NCBI GenBank assembly: GCA_028871475.1
Contig: JAGWMZ010000029.1
Coordinates: 1-45,739 of the forward strand
DNA: 45,739 nucleotides
Direction: 5' to 3'
DNA from: Sphingomonadales bacterium
GTDB taxonomy: Bacteria; Pseudomonadota; Alphaproteobacteria; Sphingomonadales; Sphingomonadaceae
The notes below the pieces were generated by a model. That model was not told the DNA's origin, ran no database searches, and saw nothing but the letters and a program-made list of their open reading frames with translations. Below, piece after piece: positions 8,030 to 15,567 of this stretch. Position numbers and translations under genes: made by a program. Every line of letters starts with the position of its first letter. Position 1 is the first letter of the stretch.

Positions 8030-8068
8030 GAGCCCGGGCCAGCACCACGGGGCGGCGCCGGGCGCTCT
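8029..8068 (+). terminator. Putative terminator after cydB
   Basis: AGAGCCCGG and CCGGGCGCTCT (one bulge) can form a GC-rich stem starting within the cydB stop codon, followed by ATTTCT. The loop is long (about 19 bases) and the T run is short, so the call is moderate. The next gene is on the other strand. Confidence 0.4.
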
Positions 8069-8202
8069 ATTTCTCCAGCCTCTCGTGTATCGTCAAAAAT
8101 TCGCGGCGGCGTGCTTTGGTGCCCTCCGGTTTTGACATCTTTAGGTTGTCGAGAACGCCCAGAACGATGTGGGACACGAACGGGCCACGGCTTGCCGGGC
8201 TG

Positions 8203-9378
8203 TCAACATAGAGAAAGGCCGCGCTCGAGATCGGCGATCAGGTCCACCGCGGCCTCCATTCCCACCGAGAGCCGTAACAGATTATCGTGGATGCCGGCGT
8301 TTGCGCGCAATTCTTTGCCCATTTCGGCGTGGGTCATGCTGGCCGGGTGCGCGATCAGGCTTTCAACGCCGCCCAGCGACTTGGCCAGGGTGAATAGCTT
8401 CAACGCCGCCAACATGCGGCTGATGCCAGCGGCATCGGTATTCAACTCGAAGCTGAGCATGGCCCCCGCGCCGCGTTGCTGGCGCTGGGCCAACGCGTAA
8501 TGAGGGTGGCACTCCAGCCCCGGATAATAGACCTTGGCCACCGCCGGATGGCTGTTCAGAAACCGGGCGATGGCATGGGCATTGGCTTGTTGGCGCTCCA
8601 TGCGGGCAAACAGCGTTCTCACCCCGCGCAAGGTCAGCCAGGAATCGAAAGGCGAGGCGATGGCGCCGGTCAGGCTGGCCCAGGCCCGAAAACGCTCGAA
8701 TTCGGCGGGTTGCCCGGCCACCACAGCACCGCCCACCACATCGGAATGACCGTTGATGAATTTCGTGGTCGAATGGATGACGTAGTCGGCGCCCAGCGCC
8801 AGCGGATTCTGCAGGGCAGGCGTCAGGAACGTATTGTCGACCGCCACCTTCGCGCCAACACTCCGGGCCTGATCGGCCAGAGCGGCAATATCGACAATCC
8901 GCATCAGCGGGTTCGAGGGGGTTTCAATGAGCAGCAGCCGGGGCTTGTGGGCCAACGCCTCGGCCACCGCGTCGGGCTGGTCCAGATCGATGAAATTGAC
9001 CCGGATCTGGCCCCGCGCCGCTCTTGCCCGCAACAGGGAACCGGTGCCGCCATAGCAATCATGCGGCGCGACGATCAGATCGCCCGCCTCCAGCCCGTTT
9101 ATCAGCAGGTCGATGGCCGCCATGCCGCTGGCGGTGATGACCGCGCCGGCGCCCCCTTCCAGATCGGCCAGGGCCGCCCCCAATTGGTCGCGTGTGGGGT
9201 TTGCCATCCGGCTATAATCGAAATCGCGCGGAACATCGGGCGCGGCATAGGCGAAGGTGGTGGACAGATAGATCGGCGGCGAGGCGGCGCCATGGTCCGC
9301 CGGATTGGCGGTGCCGTGGATGACGATCCTCGTTTCCGGGGCGAGACTGGGTTTATCGGCGCGCTGAGTATCGTTCAT
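8203..9378 (-). CDS. metB: MetB-like PLP-dependent transsulfuration enzyme (copy 1)
   Basis: A 391-aa fold-type I PLP enzyme of the Cys/Met metabolism family. The Schiff-base lysine is K206 in HSTTKFINGHSD; NPTRD (R63), HDCYGG (Y109) and VDNTF (D181) give the phosphate, ring-stacking and pyridine-nitrogen contacts. Members make cystathionine or homocysteine from an activated homoserine ester, or cleave cystathionine; which reaction applies cannot be read from sequence. It is the last gene of the truncated hemoglobin-hmp-yeaR-copD run, all on this strand. A second gene of identical length (19418-20593), roughly 60% identical by eye, is coupled to the second nsrR. This repeated link to NO-responsive genes is unusual for methionine biosynthesis. 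Confidence 0.9.
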   Translation of the reverse strand: MNDTQRADKPSLAPETRIVIHGTANPADHGAASPPIYLSTTFAYAAPDVPRDFDYSRMANPTRDQLGAALADLEGGAGAVITASGMAAIDLLINGLEAGDLIVAPHDCYGGTGSLLRARAARGQIRVNFIDLDQPDAVAEALAHKPRLLLIETPSNPLMRIVDIAALADQARSVGAKVAVDNTFLTPALQNPLALGADYVIHSTTKFINGHSDVVGGAVVAGQPAEFERFRAWASLTGAIASPFDSWLTLRGVRTLFARMERQQANAHAIARFLNSHPAVAKVYYPGLECHPHYALAQRQQRGAGAMLSFELNTDAAGISRMLAALKLFTLAKSLGGVESLIAHPASMTHAEMGKELRANAGIHDNLLRLSVGMEAAVDLIADLERGLSLC

Positions 9379-9417
9379 ACTGACCCACCTTGTCTGTGGC
9401 TGGATTGCGCGTGGTGC

Positions 9418-9879
9418 CTAATACCACCCGTGGCTGCCGGCTGCCGCCCCGAATGCGGCGACAAGGCCGAGCGCCAACAACACACGATGCATGGCCTTCA
9501 TCCGGGCGTGATCGCGCGCTGGCTCACGACTTGCGCGCATGCGCCGGTGCAAAACGAGCGGTTCGGCCACGAACAAGGTGACAGCAAACAGCGCCCAGAC
9601 GGCAACCATGGCATGCATCCACCAGAAGTGACCGTCGGCAAACCGGGACCACAGATTCGCGCGCCAGCACATCCAAAGCCCGCTGAGCCCCGCCAGCAGC
9701 ACCCACAGCCGCGCCTGCCCGGAAAAGCGCCCCTCAATGCGGGCAAACGCCACCATGCGTTCCCCGGGAGGGAGGGAGTCCAGACCGGGCAGGACCACCA
9801 GTGTGACGAAACCCACGCCGCCAATCCACAGGATGACAGCCAGCACGTGCAGCGCGTGGGCCAGGGCAAAATCAGGCAT
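9418..9879 (-). CDS. CopD-like integral membrane protein
   Basis: A 153-aa protein with four hydrophobic helices. The first holds HALHVLAVILWIGGVGF, resembling the H-x2-H...WIGG start of CopD and related heme or copper membrane proteins; a further His lies in HFWWMHAMVAVW. It stands 3 bases behind the yeaR-like gene. Small proteins of this type recur in nitrosative-stress operons, where a heme-binding role is suspected. Function beyond the CopD-like family is not established here. Confidence 0.6.
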   Translation of the reverse strand: MPDFALAHALHVLAVILWIGGVGFVTLVVLPGLDSLPPGERMVAFARIEGRFSGQARLWVLLAGLSGLWMCWRANLWSRFADGHFWWMHAMVAVWALFAVTLFVAEPLVLHRRMRASREPARDHARMKAMHRVLLALGLVAAFGAAAGSHGWY

Positions 9880-9882
9880 CGG

Positions 9883-10152
9883 CTATTCCATCGGCGCATC
9901 GTGATAGAATTCAACCTGCATTCGCACGGGGCCAGTCACCTCAACATGGTGGACAGCCTCGGGTGGAATGGTCGCGGGTTGGTCGACCGAAACGCGAACC
10001 GGGGGCTGGCCGTCGTGGAAAACGAGCACGGCCTCGCCCTCCAGAACGCGCAGCAACCCCCACACGCCGGGTTTGGTCTGGTGCGCGTTGCGAATGGCCT
10101 GGGGCAGGCTGATCTCGTCGAAAACCGGCGTCGCTTTGTAGGGGGCCGTCAT
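9883..10152 (-). CDS. yeaR: DUF1971 / YeaR-TehB-like cupin
   Basis: The 89-aa protein matches the DUF1971 family: TPVFDEISLP at the start, then TKPGVWGLLRVLEG, PPEAVHHVEV and VEFYHD. It is a single small cupin-like barrel. E. coli YeaR, of the same family, is induced by nitrate, nitrite and NO and is repressed by NsrR; its biochemical function is unknown. The setting between hmp and the CopD-like gene agrees with an NO-responsive role. A good ribosome site (CGAGGAGT) precedes the ATG. Confidence 0.75.
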   Translation of the reverse strand: MTAPYKATPVFDEISLPQAIRNAHQTKPGVWGLLRVLEGEAVLVFHDGQPPVRVSVDQPATIPPEAVHHVEVTGPVRMQVEFYHDAPME

Positions 10153-10180
10153 CGGGTGATACTCCTCGTTCCGGCACCAT

Positions 10181-10211
10181 CTGCATCAATTGCCCGACAC
10201 AGGTGATGCAG
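10181..10211 (-). repeat. Stem-loop between hmp and yeaR
   Basis: CTGCATCA (10181-10188) and TGATGCAG (10204-10211) are perfect inverted repeats separated by 15 bases. In the minus-strand mRNA the hairpin would sit in the 76-base gap between hmp and yeaR. It has no T run, so mRNA stabilisation or processing, or a DNA operator, is more likely than termination. Confidence 0.45.
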
Positions 10212-10228
10212 GCTATCGCTCTCCCGGC

Positions 10229-11413
10229 TCAATCGAGGGCTTCCGCCGGGCCAAAGAACTCGTAGTGGATGCGGCTCTCCGGCAGGCCGAGCTGGGCGAG
10301 GTTCTTGCGGACAAACGCCATGAACGGCTTTGGGCCCAGGAGATAGGCATCGCAATCACGATCCGTTGGCAGCCAGTCTTCGAGATGGGCAACGGCCGGG
10401 CGACCAAGTGCGGTCGGCCATTCGCCTTCGACCACGGCGCCCTGCTCATAGGCAACAAAGGCCCGGAATTGGGGATAGCTATTTGCCCAATGGTCTATCG
10501 CCGAACCAAAGGCATGCGCATCGCCATTGCGCGCATAGTGGAGGAACCGGACCTCGCGCCCCTCCGCCAGGGCTGCTTCGGCCATGGCCAGCGTAGGAGT
10601 GATGCCCACGCCGCCGCTGATCAGCACCACCGGCGCTGTGCCATCCCGCAGGGTGAATTCGCCCGCTGGCGGAAAAACGTCGAGAACGTCACCGACCTTC
10701 ACCTGATCGTGCAGGTGGCTGGAGACGAGCCCCCCTTCTTCCCGCTTCACGCTGATGCGATAGCTGCGCCCATTGGCCGCCTGAGACAGCGAGTAGTTGC
10801 GGCGCACCTCCTGGCCGTCGATCACGAGGCGCAGGCCAAGATATTGGCCGGGCTGAAAATCGACCACCGGGCCACCATCGACCGGCTCCAGGTGGAAGGA
10901 GGTGATCTCGGCGCTTTCGTCCACCTTTTGCGCCACACGGAAGGGCCGCGCTCCGCGCCAGCCACCGGGCGCGGACGCGAGGCGGTCGTATTCCGCCCCT
11001 TCCGCGCCGATCAGTATGTCCGCGAGTTGGCCGTAGGCCGCGGCCCAGGCGTCTATCACCGCATCGGTGGCGATTTCCTCGCCCAGCACCTCGCGAATGG
11101 CTCTCAGCAGGCAGCCCCCAACGATGGGATAGTGCTCGGGCAGAACCTGCAAGGCGACATGCTTCTGGATGATTTGGGCGGGCAGATCGCCCAGCGCGCC
11201 GAGGTTGTCGATGTGCCTTGCATACATCAACACGCCGTTGGCCAGCGCCCGGGGCTGGGCGCCGCTGGCCTGATGCGCCTGATTGAACAGCGGCCGCACC
11301 TCGGGATGTTCGCCCAGCATGATCTTGTAGAAATGGGTGGTCAGTGCCTCGCCGCCGGTCTCCAGCAGGGGGACAGTAGCCTTGATGATGGCGGTTTGTT
11401 CGGCAGTTAGCAC
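10229..11413 (-). CDS. hmp: Flavohemoglobin, NO dioxygenase
   Basis: Converts NO and O2 to nitrate with NAD(P)H in the cytoplasm. The 394-aa protein has the three expected domains. The globin (1-140) carries distal Y29 and Q53 and proximal H85 (QIIQKHVALQV), all at E. coli numbering. The FAD domain (about 150-255) has RRNYSLSQ, and the NAD domain has ISGGVGITPT and YLLGPKPFM. The start is GTG 11413 with AAAGG upstream. It follows the truncated hemoglobin gene after 108 bases that hold two long hairpins. NsrR control is likely from the operator at 11943-11955. Confidence 0.97.
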   Translation of the reverse strand: MLTAEQTAIIKATVPLLETGGEALTTHFYKIMLGEHPEVRPLFNQAHQASGAQPRALANGVLMYARHIDNLGALGDLPAQIIQKHVALQVLPEHYPIVGGCLLRAIREVLGEEIATDAVIDAWAAAYGQLADILIGAEGAEYDRLASAPGGWRGARPFRVAQKVDESAEITSFHLEPVDGGPVVDFQPGQYLGLRLVIDGQEVRRNYSLSQAANGRSYRISVKREEGGLVSSHLHDQVKVGDVLDVFPPAGEFTLRDGTAPVVLISGGVGITPTLAMAEAALAEGREVRFLHYARNGDAHAFGSAIDHWANSYPQFRAFVAYEQGAVVEGEWPTALGRPAVAHLEDWLPTDRDCDAYLLGPKPFMAFVRKNLAQLGLPESRIHYEFFGPAEALD

Positions 11414-11440
11414 AGAATGACCTTTCGTTCGGAAGGAAAT

Positions 11441-11473
11441 GGTGGTGCCGGCACAGGGTTAGTCGGCACCACC
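11441..11473 (-). repeat. Second stem-loop in the hmp leader
   Basis: GGTGGTGCCG (11441-11450) and CGGCACCACC (11464-11473) are perfect 10-bp inverted repeats with a 13-base loop. In the minus-strand transcript the hairpin lies about 28 bases before the hmp start codon, and no T run follows. Confidence 0.6.
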
Positions 11474-11476
11474 AAG

Positions 11477-11510
11477 TTCAGAATGCCGGATGAGGGTTTG
11501 GCATTCTGAA
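11477..11510 (-). repeat. First stem-loop between truncated hemoglobin gene and hmp
   Basis: TTCAGAATGCC (11477-11487) and GGCATTCTGAA (11500-11510) are perfect 11-bp inverted repeats with a 12-base loop, 11 bases behind the hemoglobin stop codon. A leaky terminator or an RNA-processing element that sets the ratio of the two globins is plausible. Confidence 0.6.
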
Positions 11511-11521
11511 AGGAAACGGGT

Positions 11522-11923
11522 TCAGGCGGCGCGGGGCGCGGATGCGGGTAGGCGGAAAAACAGGGCCAGTTGCAGGCTTTCGGCGATCCGCTCGGCCTTG
11601 GCGATAACGGCGTCGGCATCGGCCGACGAGAGCATGGTGCGCGCCGTCTCTGCCCAGAGCGCCAGCCAGCGGGCAAACATTTCAGGCGCGATCGCCTCGC
11701 GGTGCTTCAAATGCGCGGGTACGGGGTGGCCGTGATAGCGACCGCTGCTGAGCATCACGGATGACCAGAAAGCCGCCATGCGTCCGAGATGGGCTGGCCA
11801 GTCCCCATCAGCGATGGCGCTGCCGAACACATCTGCCAGAACCGGGTCAATGCGCACACGGGCATAGAAGGCATTCACCAGTGCGGCCAGGGCCGGCTCG
11901 TTCAGCGTTTCATGGCTCGCCAT
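11522..11923 (-). CDS. Group III truncated hemoglobin
   Basis: A 133-aa globin starting MASHETLNEPALAALVNAFY. The size, the lack of a long pre-F segment, the FWSSVMLSSGRYHGHPVPAHL stretch and the downstream PEMFARWLALW (helix G) fit group III truncated hemoglobins such as Ctb; the proximal His is in AHLKHREAI. These proteins bind O2 and NO and are commonly NO-inducible. ATG 11923 has GGAG eight bases before it; further upstream codons in the same frame would run through the operator. It is the first gene of the hmp operon and diverges from nsrR. Confidence 0.85.
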   Translation of the reverse strand: MASHETLNEPALAALVNAFYARVRIDPVLADVFGSAIADGDWPAHLGRMAAFWSSVMLSSGRYHGHPVPAHLKHREAIAPEMFARWLALWAETARTMLSSADADAVIAKAERIAESLQLALFFRLPASAPRAA

Positions 11924-11942
11924 GGTTTCGACTCCAAAACAT

Positions 11943-11955
11943 GCATCTGATATGC
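11943..11955. promoter_or_regulatory. NsrR-like operator between truncated hemoglobin gene and nsrR
   Basis: GCATCTGATATGC is a GCATNT-N-ANATGC inverted repeat, the core of the known NsrR site (GCATTTTAAATGC in enteric bacteria); 11 of 13 positions agree. It lies 20 bases before the hemoglobin start and 77 before nsrR, so one site could control both directions. Confidence 0.65.
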
Positions 11956-12031
11956 TACATAACGCATGGCCTAAACATGTAAACTGAATGAATGTTATGG
12001 AATGCCTCAAAATTATTGATGGAAAGCGCGT

Positions 12032-12454
12032 ATGCGACTGACCCGATTTTCCGATTATGCTGTGCGGGTGACGCTCTATCTCGCCACCCATGCCGAGCGG
12101 ATGTGTTCGATTGGCGAGATCGCCACAGCCTATGGCATTTCGCGGAACCACCTGATGAAGGTAGTGAGCGATCTATCCCATGCCGGCTATATCCGCAGCA
12201 CTCAGGGTCGTGGTGGAGGCATTCGACTGGCCCACCCGCCTGCGGACATCAACATCGGCGCCATGATCCGCCATACCGAAGGCAACGTCGATCTGGTCGA
12301 TTGCAGGGAATGCCGGCTGAAAGGCGCATGCCATTTGCCGGGGCCGCTCGACGAGGCGCTCGATGCCTTCTTCACGGTGCTGGAAAAATACACGCTCTCT
12401 GATGTTGTCGGGACAGGCGGGATGGAGCGACTGGGGCGTATGATGCCGTCGTGA
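12032..12454 (+). CDS. nsrR: NsrR-type Rrf2 family NO-sensing repressor (copy 1)
   Basis: A 140-aa Rrf2 protein. The winged HTH spans about residues 1-70 (GEIATAYGISRNHLMKVV is the helix-turn-helix, TQGRGGGIRL the wing). The Fe-S ligands are D8 and C91, C94 and C100 in the insertion DCRECRLKGAC, with spacing C-x2-C-x5-C. In the family, NO destroys the [4Fe-4S] cluster and releases DNA. It diverges from the hemoglobin-hmp operon with an NsrR-like box between, which makes it the likely regulator of that operon and itself. Confidence 0.92.
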   Translation: MRLTRFSDYAVRVTLYLATHAERMCSIGEIATAYGISRNHLMKVVSDLSHAGYIRSTQGRGGGIRLAHPPADINIGAMIRHTEGNVDLVDCRECRLKGACHLPGPLDEALDAFFTVLEKYTLSDVVGTGGMERLGRMMPS

Positions 12455-12511
12455 TCCTGGGAACTGAGGCGGCTCGCCGCACAGTCCGGCGGTAGTAGTA
12501 CGGATTCAGTC

Positions 12512-12874
12512 TTACAGATGCTCTGCCAGATACGCTGCGAGCACCAAAGCGTGATTGTGCTGCTCGTCCCGTGCGGCATAAAGTAGGGTAGCGACGCCAC
12601 CGTGCAGCAGCGCGGCCAACTGAGCCACCGCGACGGGGTTGGCATCCAACTCCTGTCGATACCGGGCGCTGAAGTCAGCCCAACGCTTTGGGTCGTGGTT
12701 GAACCAACGTCGCAATTCCGGACTTGGCGCAATGTCCTTGAGCCATAATGTCAGCGCTGCGGCTTCTCGCCGCAGGCCGCGGGGCCAGAGCCGGTCAACA
12801 AGGATGCGGCTCCCATCCTCTTTTGCAGGAGGTGCATATGCGCGCTTGATCCGGATTGGCTGTGCCAGGGGCAT
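12512..12874 (-). CDS. DUF488 family protein (YeaO-like)
   Basis: The 120-aa protein carries the DUF488 signature: IKRAYAPP, DGSRILVDRLWPRGL and WLKDIAPSPELRRWF near the start, then RRWFNHDPKRWADF and a C-terminal YAARDEQHNHALVL. The biochemical role of the family is unknown. Its ATG abuts the stop of the preceding gene (TGAATG), so the LysR, DUF6306-like and DUF488 genes form one operon. Confidence 0.88.
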   Translation of the reverse strand: MPLAQPIRIKRAYAPPAKEDGSRILVDRLWPRGLRREAAALTLWLKDIAPSPELRRWFNHDPKRWADFSARYRQELDANPVAVAQLAALLHGGVATLLYAARDEQHNHALVLAAYLAEHL

Positions 12875-13360
12875 TCAACCAGCCTGACTTATCCGGAGGG
12901 CGATGCATTGTTCCGTGAGCAGAATATTCTCGATGCGGCGGGCTTTCATCAAGCTGAGGGCAGCATGCAAGGCGTCATCGCGTACACGTGGGATCAACTC
13001 GCGGAGTTTGCGCACCTGAACTCGGGTCAAAACGGAAAGTCGCTCATAAGGATCGGTAATGGCAATTGTCTTGCCGTAATATGAGCCGCGCCGCCAGGAC
13101 GGTGCCGTGCCGATCCGCTTGATCTGGCTAGCAAGCAGCGTGCACCATTTGGTTTCATCATTACACATCTCTGCAATCAGACGGGCCATCTCCGGATTTG
13201 CTGCGCTTGCCTTGCTGTTCTGCACAATCCGAATAGCCGCGCGCTCGGCCTCCAACAGCTCATTGAGCGCCGCCGCAATTTCATCCTTGCCCGCATATCC
13301 CATATACACATCGTTCGTATGAACCGCGTAGCAAACAGGCGAGGCAGGTTCGTCATTCAT
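12875..13360 (-). CDS. DUF6306-like helical protein
   Basis: A 161-aa mostly helical protein. After about 20 residues comes MGYAGKDEIAAALNELLEAERAA, then CNDETKWCTLLASQI and VRKLRELIPRVRDDALHAAL, a pattern I associate with DUF6306 (ferritin-like small helical proteins). E and H residues spaced along the helices could bind metal, but a full di-iron site is not obvious. ATG 13360 overlaps the LysR stop (ATGA), which supports the longer start; M20 (MGYAG) is the alternative. The function is unknown. Confidence 0.6.
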   Translation of the reverse strand: MNDEPASPVCYAVHTNDVYMGYAGKDEIAAALNELLEAERAAIRIVQNSKASAANPEMARLIAEMCNDETKWCTLLASQIKRIGTAPSWRRGSYYGKTIAITDPYERLSVLTRVQVRKLRELIPRVRDDALHAALSLMKARRIENILLTEQCIALRISQAG

Positions 13361-14205
13361 GTCGTAATCGTCGCCGCCGCGCGCAACCCGGCACGCATTC
13401 GCGCCATTATTCCCTCATCTGCCTTGGTGGAGTGCACGGCATAGGCGGAGTATGAGAATTCCGGACTATCCGGGACCAGGGCCAACCGCCCTTCCTCCAG
13501 ATAGGGCCGCACAAATCCCTTGCGGAAATACCCTGTGCCGCCGGTGGCGAGGATGTAGTCGAGCGCCAGTGGGCCATAGCTGATCGCCACCACGGAATTC
13601 GGCTGATCGGGAAAGGCGGCCTGATAGCTTGCGGCGAAGTCCTCGCCCCAGTCGATACGCACATGATCGTCGGGGCCGAGCTCCCGATCGGTGGGAGTGG
13701 TGCGTACCAGCACCAGCTTTTCTTCGAACAGGAGTTCGGCGATCACGCCGGGACGACGCGGCGCGCCATAGAGAATCGCGACGTCGAGCGAACCGTCCTG
13801 GACCTGCTCCATGAGGCTTTCCGCGCTGGCTATCTGGGTGCTCACCGCGAGCTCGGGGCATTCGCGGCGCATCCATAGCAGCCAATGACGCAGCAGGGGG
13901 CTCCACAAGCTGAGCTCCGCACCAATTGTCACCACGCTCTCCCGCCCGGGCGGGAGAGCGACCGAGCGGCGGGCACGTTCCCATACCTGCACAAGTGTAG
14001 TGGCAAATCGCAGGAACTGTTCCCCTGCGGGCGTGAGCTTCGCACCAGACTTGTTGCGGATGAACACCGGACGGTCGAGCTGCTCTTCGAGCACGCGAAT
14101 GCGCGCACTCACGGCAGTCTGCGTGAGGTTCAGATTGGCGGCCGCGTTCACGAAGGTGCCGGTCTTGACGACCTCCAGAAATGTTCGTGCAACCCCGATG
14201 TCCAT
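13357..14205 (-). CDS. LysR-type transcriptional regulator
   Basis: A 282-aa LysR-family protein. Residues 1-60 form the DNA-binding domain (FLEVVKTGTFVNAAANLNLTQTAVSARI), followed by a coiled linker helix and a two-lobed effector domain (about 90-280). It is first gene of a coupled operon with the DUF6306-like and DUF488 genes and diverges from a small membrane-protein gene. The effector is unknown. The AT-rich inverted repeats with 11-base spacers before sodB and the peroxiredoxin gene resemble LysR T-N11-A boxes and make it a candidate regulator of those genes; this is inference. Confidence 0.9.
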   Translation of the reverse strand: MDIGVARTFLEVVKTGTFVNAAANLNLTQTAVSARIRVLEEQLDRPVFIRNKSGAKLTPAGEQFLRFATTLVQVWERARRSVALPPGRESVVTIGAELSLWSPLLRHWLLWMRRECPELAVSTQIASAESLMEQVQDGSLDVAILYGAPRRPGVIAELLFEEKLVLVRTTPTDRELGPDDHVRIDWGEDFAASYQAAFPDQPNSVVAISYGPLALDYILATGGTGYFRKGFVRPYLEEGRLALVPDSPEFSYSAYAVHSTKADEGIMARMRAGLRAAATITT

Positions 14206-14299
14206 ACCACACTCTTTTTCTATTTAAACCACAATTATATTCATTTGCGTGATGACAATAGCAGGAAGATTGAGGTCGGGACAAGGAGGAATGGCAAAC

Positions 14300-14695
14300 A
14301 TGAAACACCCAGGCCCGATCCGGCCGGAATCATCGCCGCAGTCACCTCCCCGATGGTGGCCGGTTTTGCTCACGCTCCTTTGTGCGGGTGGTCTGCTGCT
14401 GGTTTATTGGCTCACCGCCAGCCACATCGTGAATGCGGATACAATCACGTTGGGTATTGTGATCATGGTGCCGGTCGCGACGTTTATTCTTGCCGACCAT
14501 CGGACCCAGGCATTTTTCCGCAAACTCCTTTGCAAGCCAGACACCAGATCTTCGAGAAAAAGCAGGGCAAATTTCTCCTGTCGCGAAAAGCTGCAATGCC
14601 ATTCCTCCCCAGACGATCCGTGCCCGGCAAAATCTGCCTCTGTACGCACCGTGAGTCAGCGGAACACCGAAAAGCACCTTCGCGATCGACGGTGA
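14300..14695 (+). CDS. Small two-helix membrane protein
   Basis: A predicted 131-aa protein starting MKHPGPIRPESSPQ. Two hydrophobic segments follow, WWPVLLTLLCAGGLLLVYWL and ITLGIVIMVPVATFILA, then a basic Cys-containing tail (residues about 75-131) that looks less protein-like, so the true end is uncertain. AGGAGG lies nine bases before ATG 14300. It is divergent from the LysR gene, a usual place for a LysR target. I do not recognise a family. Confidence 0.5.
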   Translation: MKHPGPIRPESSPQSPPRWWPVLLTLLCAGGLLLVYWLTASHIVNADTITLGIVIMVPVATFILADHRTQAFFRKLLCKPDTRSSRKSRANFSCREKLQCHSSPDDPCPAKSASVRTVSQRNTEKHLRDRR

Positions 14696-14768
14696 AGCGA
14701 CGGTACCGGACCAAGCGGGCGGTATTCGTGCCGGAGCTTGCCACTCCCAGGCGGGACATCTTCCAGAA

Positions 14769-14793
14769 ATAACTATTTTTATAAGTTAGTTAT
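14769..14793. promoter_or_regulatory. AT-rich inverted repeat upstream of sodB
   Basis: ATAACTA (14769-14775) and TAGTTAT (14787-14793) are perfect inverted repeats with an 11-base spacer, ending 23 bases before the sodB ATG. The AT content stands out from the GC-rich surroundings. Layout (T-N11-A) suits a LysR-type regulator; OxyR or another redox regulator is possible. Confidence 0.5.
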
Positions 14794-14816
14794 TATAAAT
14801 TGCGGAGTTCATAGCA

Positions 14817-15440
14817 ATGCCATTCACGCTTCCCCCGCTTCCTTTCGACAGGTCCACACTCGAACCCGTGCTTTCGGCAGAAAGTTTCGACTATCATCAT
14901 GGCAAGCATCACAGGGCCTATGTCGATAAGGTCAATGGCTGGATCGACGAGAAAGGCCTTGTTGGCAAATCGCTGATCGAAGTCGTGCAATTCGCCAAGG
15001 AGAGCGGCGACAAGGCACTGTTCAATAACGCCGCGCAGATGTGGAATCACAGCTTCTTCTGGCAGGGCCTCGCCCCCAGCGGGTCGACAAGTCCATCAGG
15101 TAAACTTAGCAAGCGGATCGACAGCGCTTTTGGTTCACAGGCTGGCCTGATTGGAAGGCTTGCCGGCGAGGCGGTGGCGCATTTCGGGAGTGGCTGGGCC
15201 TGGCTGGTACTTGAGGGTGATAAATTCAAGATCACTTCACTGCATGACGCTGATACCCCGATCGCCAAAGGGCTAACCCCACTCTTGAGCATCGATGTAT
15301 GGGAGCACGCCTATTATATCGATTACCGCAACGCCCGACCGAAATATGTCGAAGAAGTGCTCGCAAAGGTGATCAACTGGGATTTCGTATCGCAGAACCT
15401 GGATGGCTCTGGCGCTGCCCGCGCCGATCAGGCCCAGTGA
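14817..15440 (+). CDS. sodB: Iron superoxide dismutase
   Basis: Converts superoxide to O2 and H2O2. The 207-aa protein has all Fe/Mn-SOD ligands: H27 (FDYHHGKHH), H78 (QMWNHSFFW), and the Asp and His of DVWEHAYYIDY. Q74, placed before MWNH in the N-terminal half, indicates the iron form. No signal peptide is seen, so it is cytoplasmic. It stands between the small membrane-protein gene and the peroxiredoxin gene. Product H2O2 would be a substrate of the neighbouring peroxiredoxin. Confidence 0.96.
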   Translation: MPFTLPPLPFDRSTLEPVLSAESFDYHHGKHHRAYVDKVNGWIDEKGLVGKSLIEVVQFAKESGDKALFNNAAQMWNHSFFWQGLAPSGSTSPSGKLSKRIDSAFGSQAGLIGRLAGEAVAHFGSGWAWLVLEGDKFKITSLHDADTPIAKGLTPLLSIDVWEHAYYIDYRNARPKYVEEVLAKVINWDFVSQNLDGSGAARADQAQ

Positions 15441-15480
15441 GGAGCCATGTTCTCAACCTGCTGGGTTTTGATCCACAAAT

Positions 15481-15503
15481 ATATTGTTATAAATAATCAA
15501 TAT
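15481..15503. promoter_or_regulatory. AT-rich inverted repeat upstream of the peroxiredoxin gene
   Basis: ATATTG (15481-15486) and CAATAT (15498-15503) are perfect inverted repeats, again with an 11-base spacer, 64 bases before the peroxiredoxin ATG. The spacing equals that of the sodB repeat. AATGATATTGATTATT read on the other strand also has Fur-like hexamers, so iron control is an alternative. Confidence 0.45.
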
Positions 15504-15567
15504 CATTCGTTTGTTTGGGTGATCGATTGAGTGGATGATGCGGGCAAACCAGGATTGAGGTAGGACC

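Noticed and set aside
8476..10206. 576-codon open frame on the plus strand
   Set aside because: It is antisense to metB copy 1, the CopD-like gene and the yeaR-like gene, is rich in Arg/Gly/His, has no domain and arises from high third-position GC of the real genes.
10190..11410. 406-codon open frame opposite hmp
   Set aside because: Shadow of hmp, whose protein matches flavohemoglobin over its full length.
12032..12454. Naming the first Rrf2 protein IscR
   Set aside because: It is next to NO-defence genes and an NsrR-like operator, with no isc or suf genes nearby.
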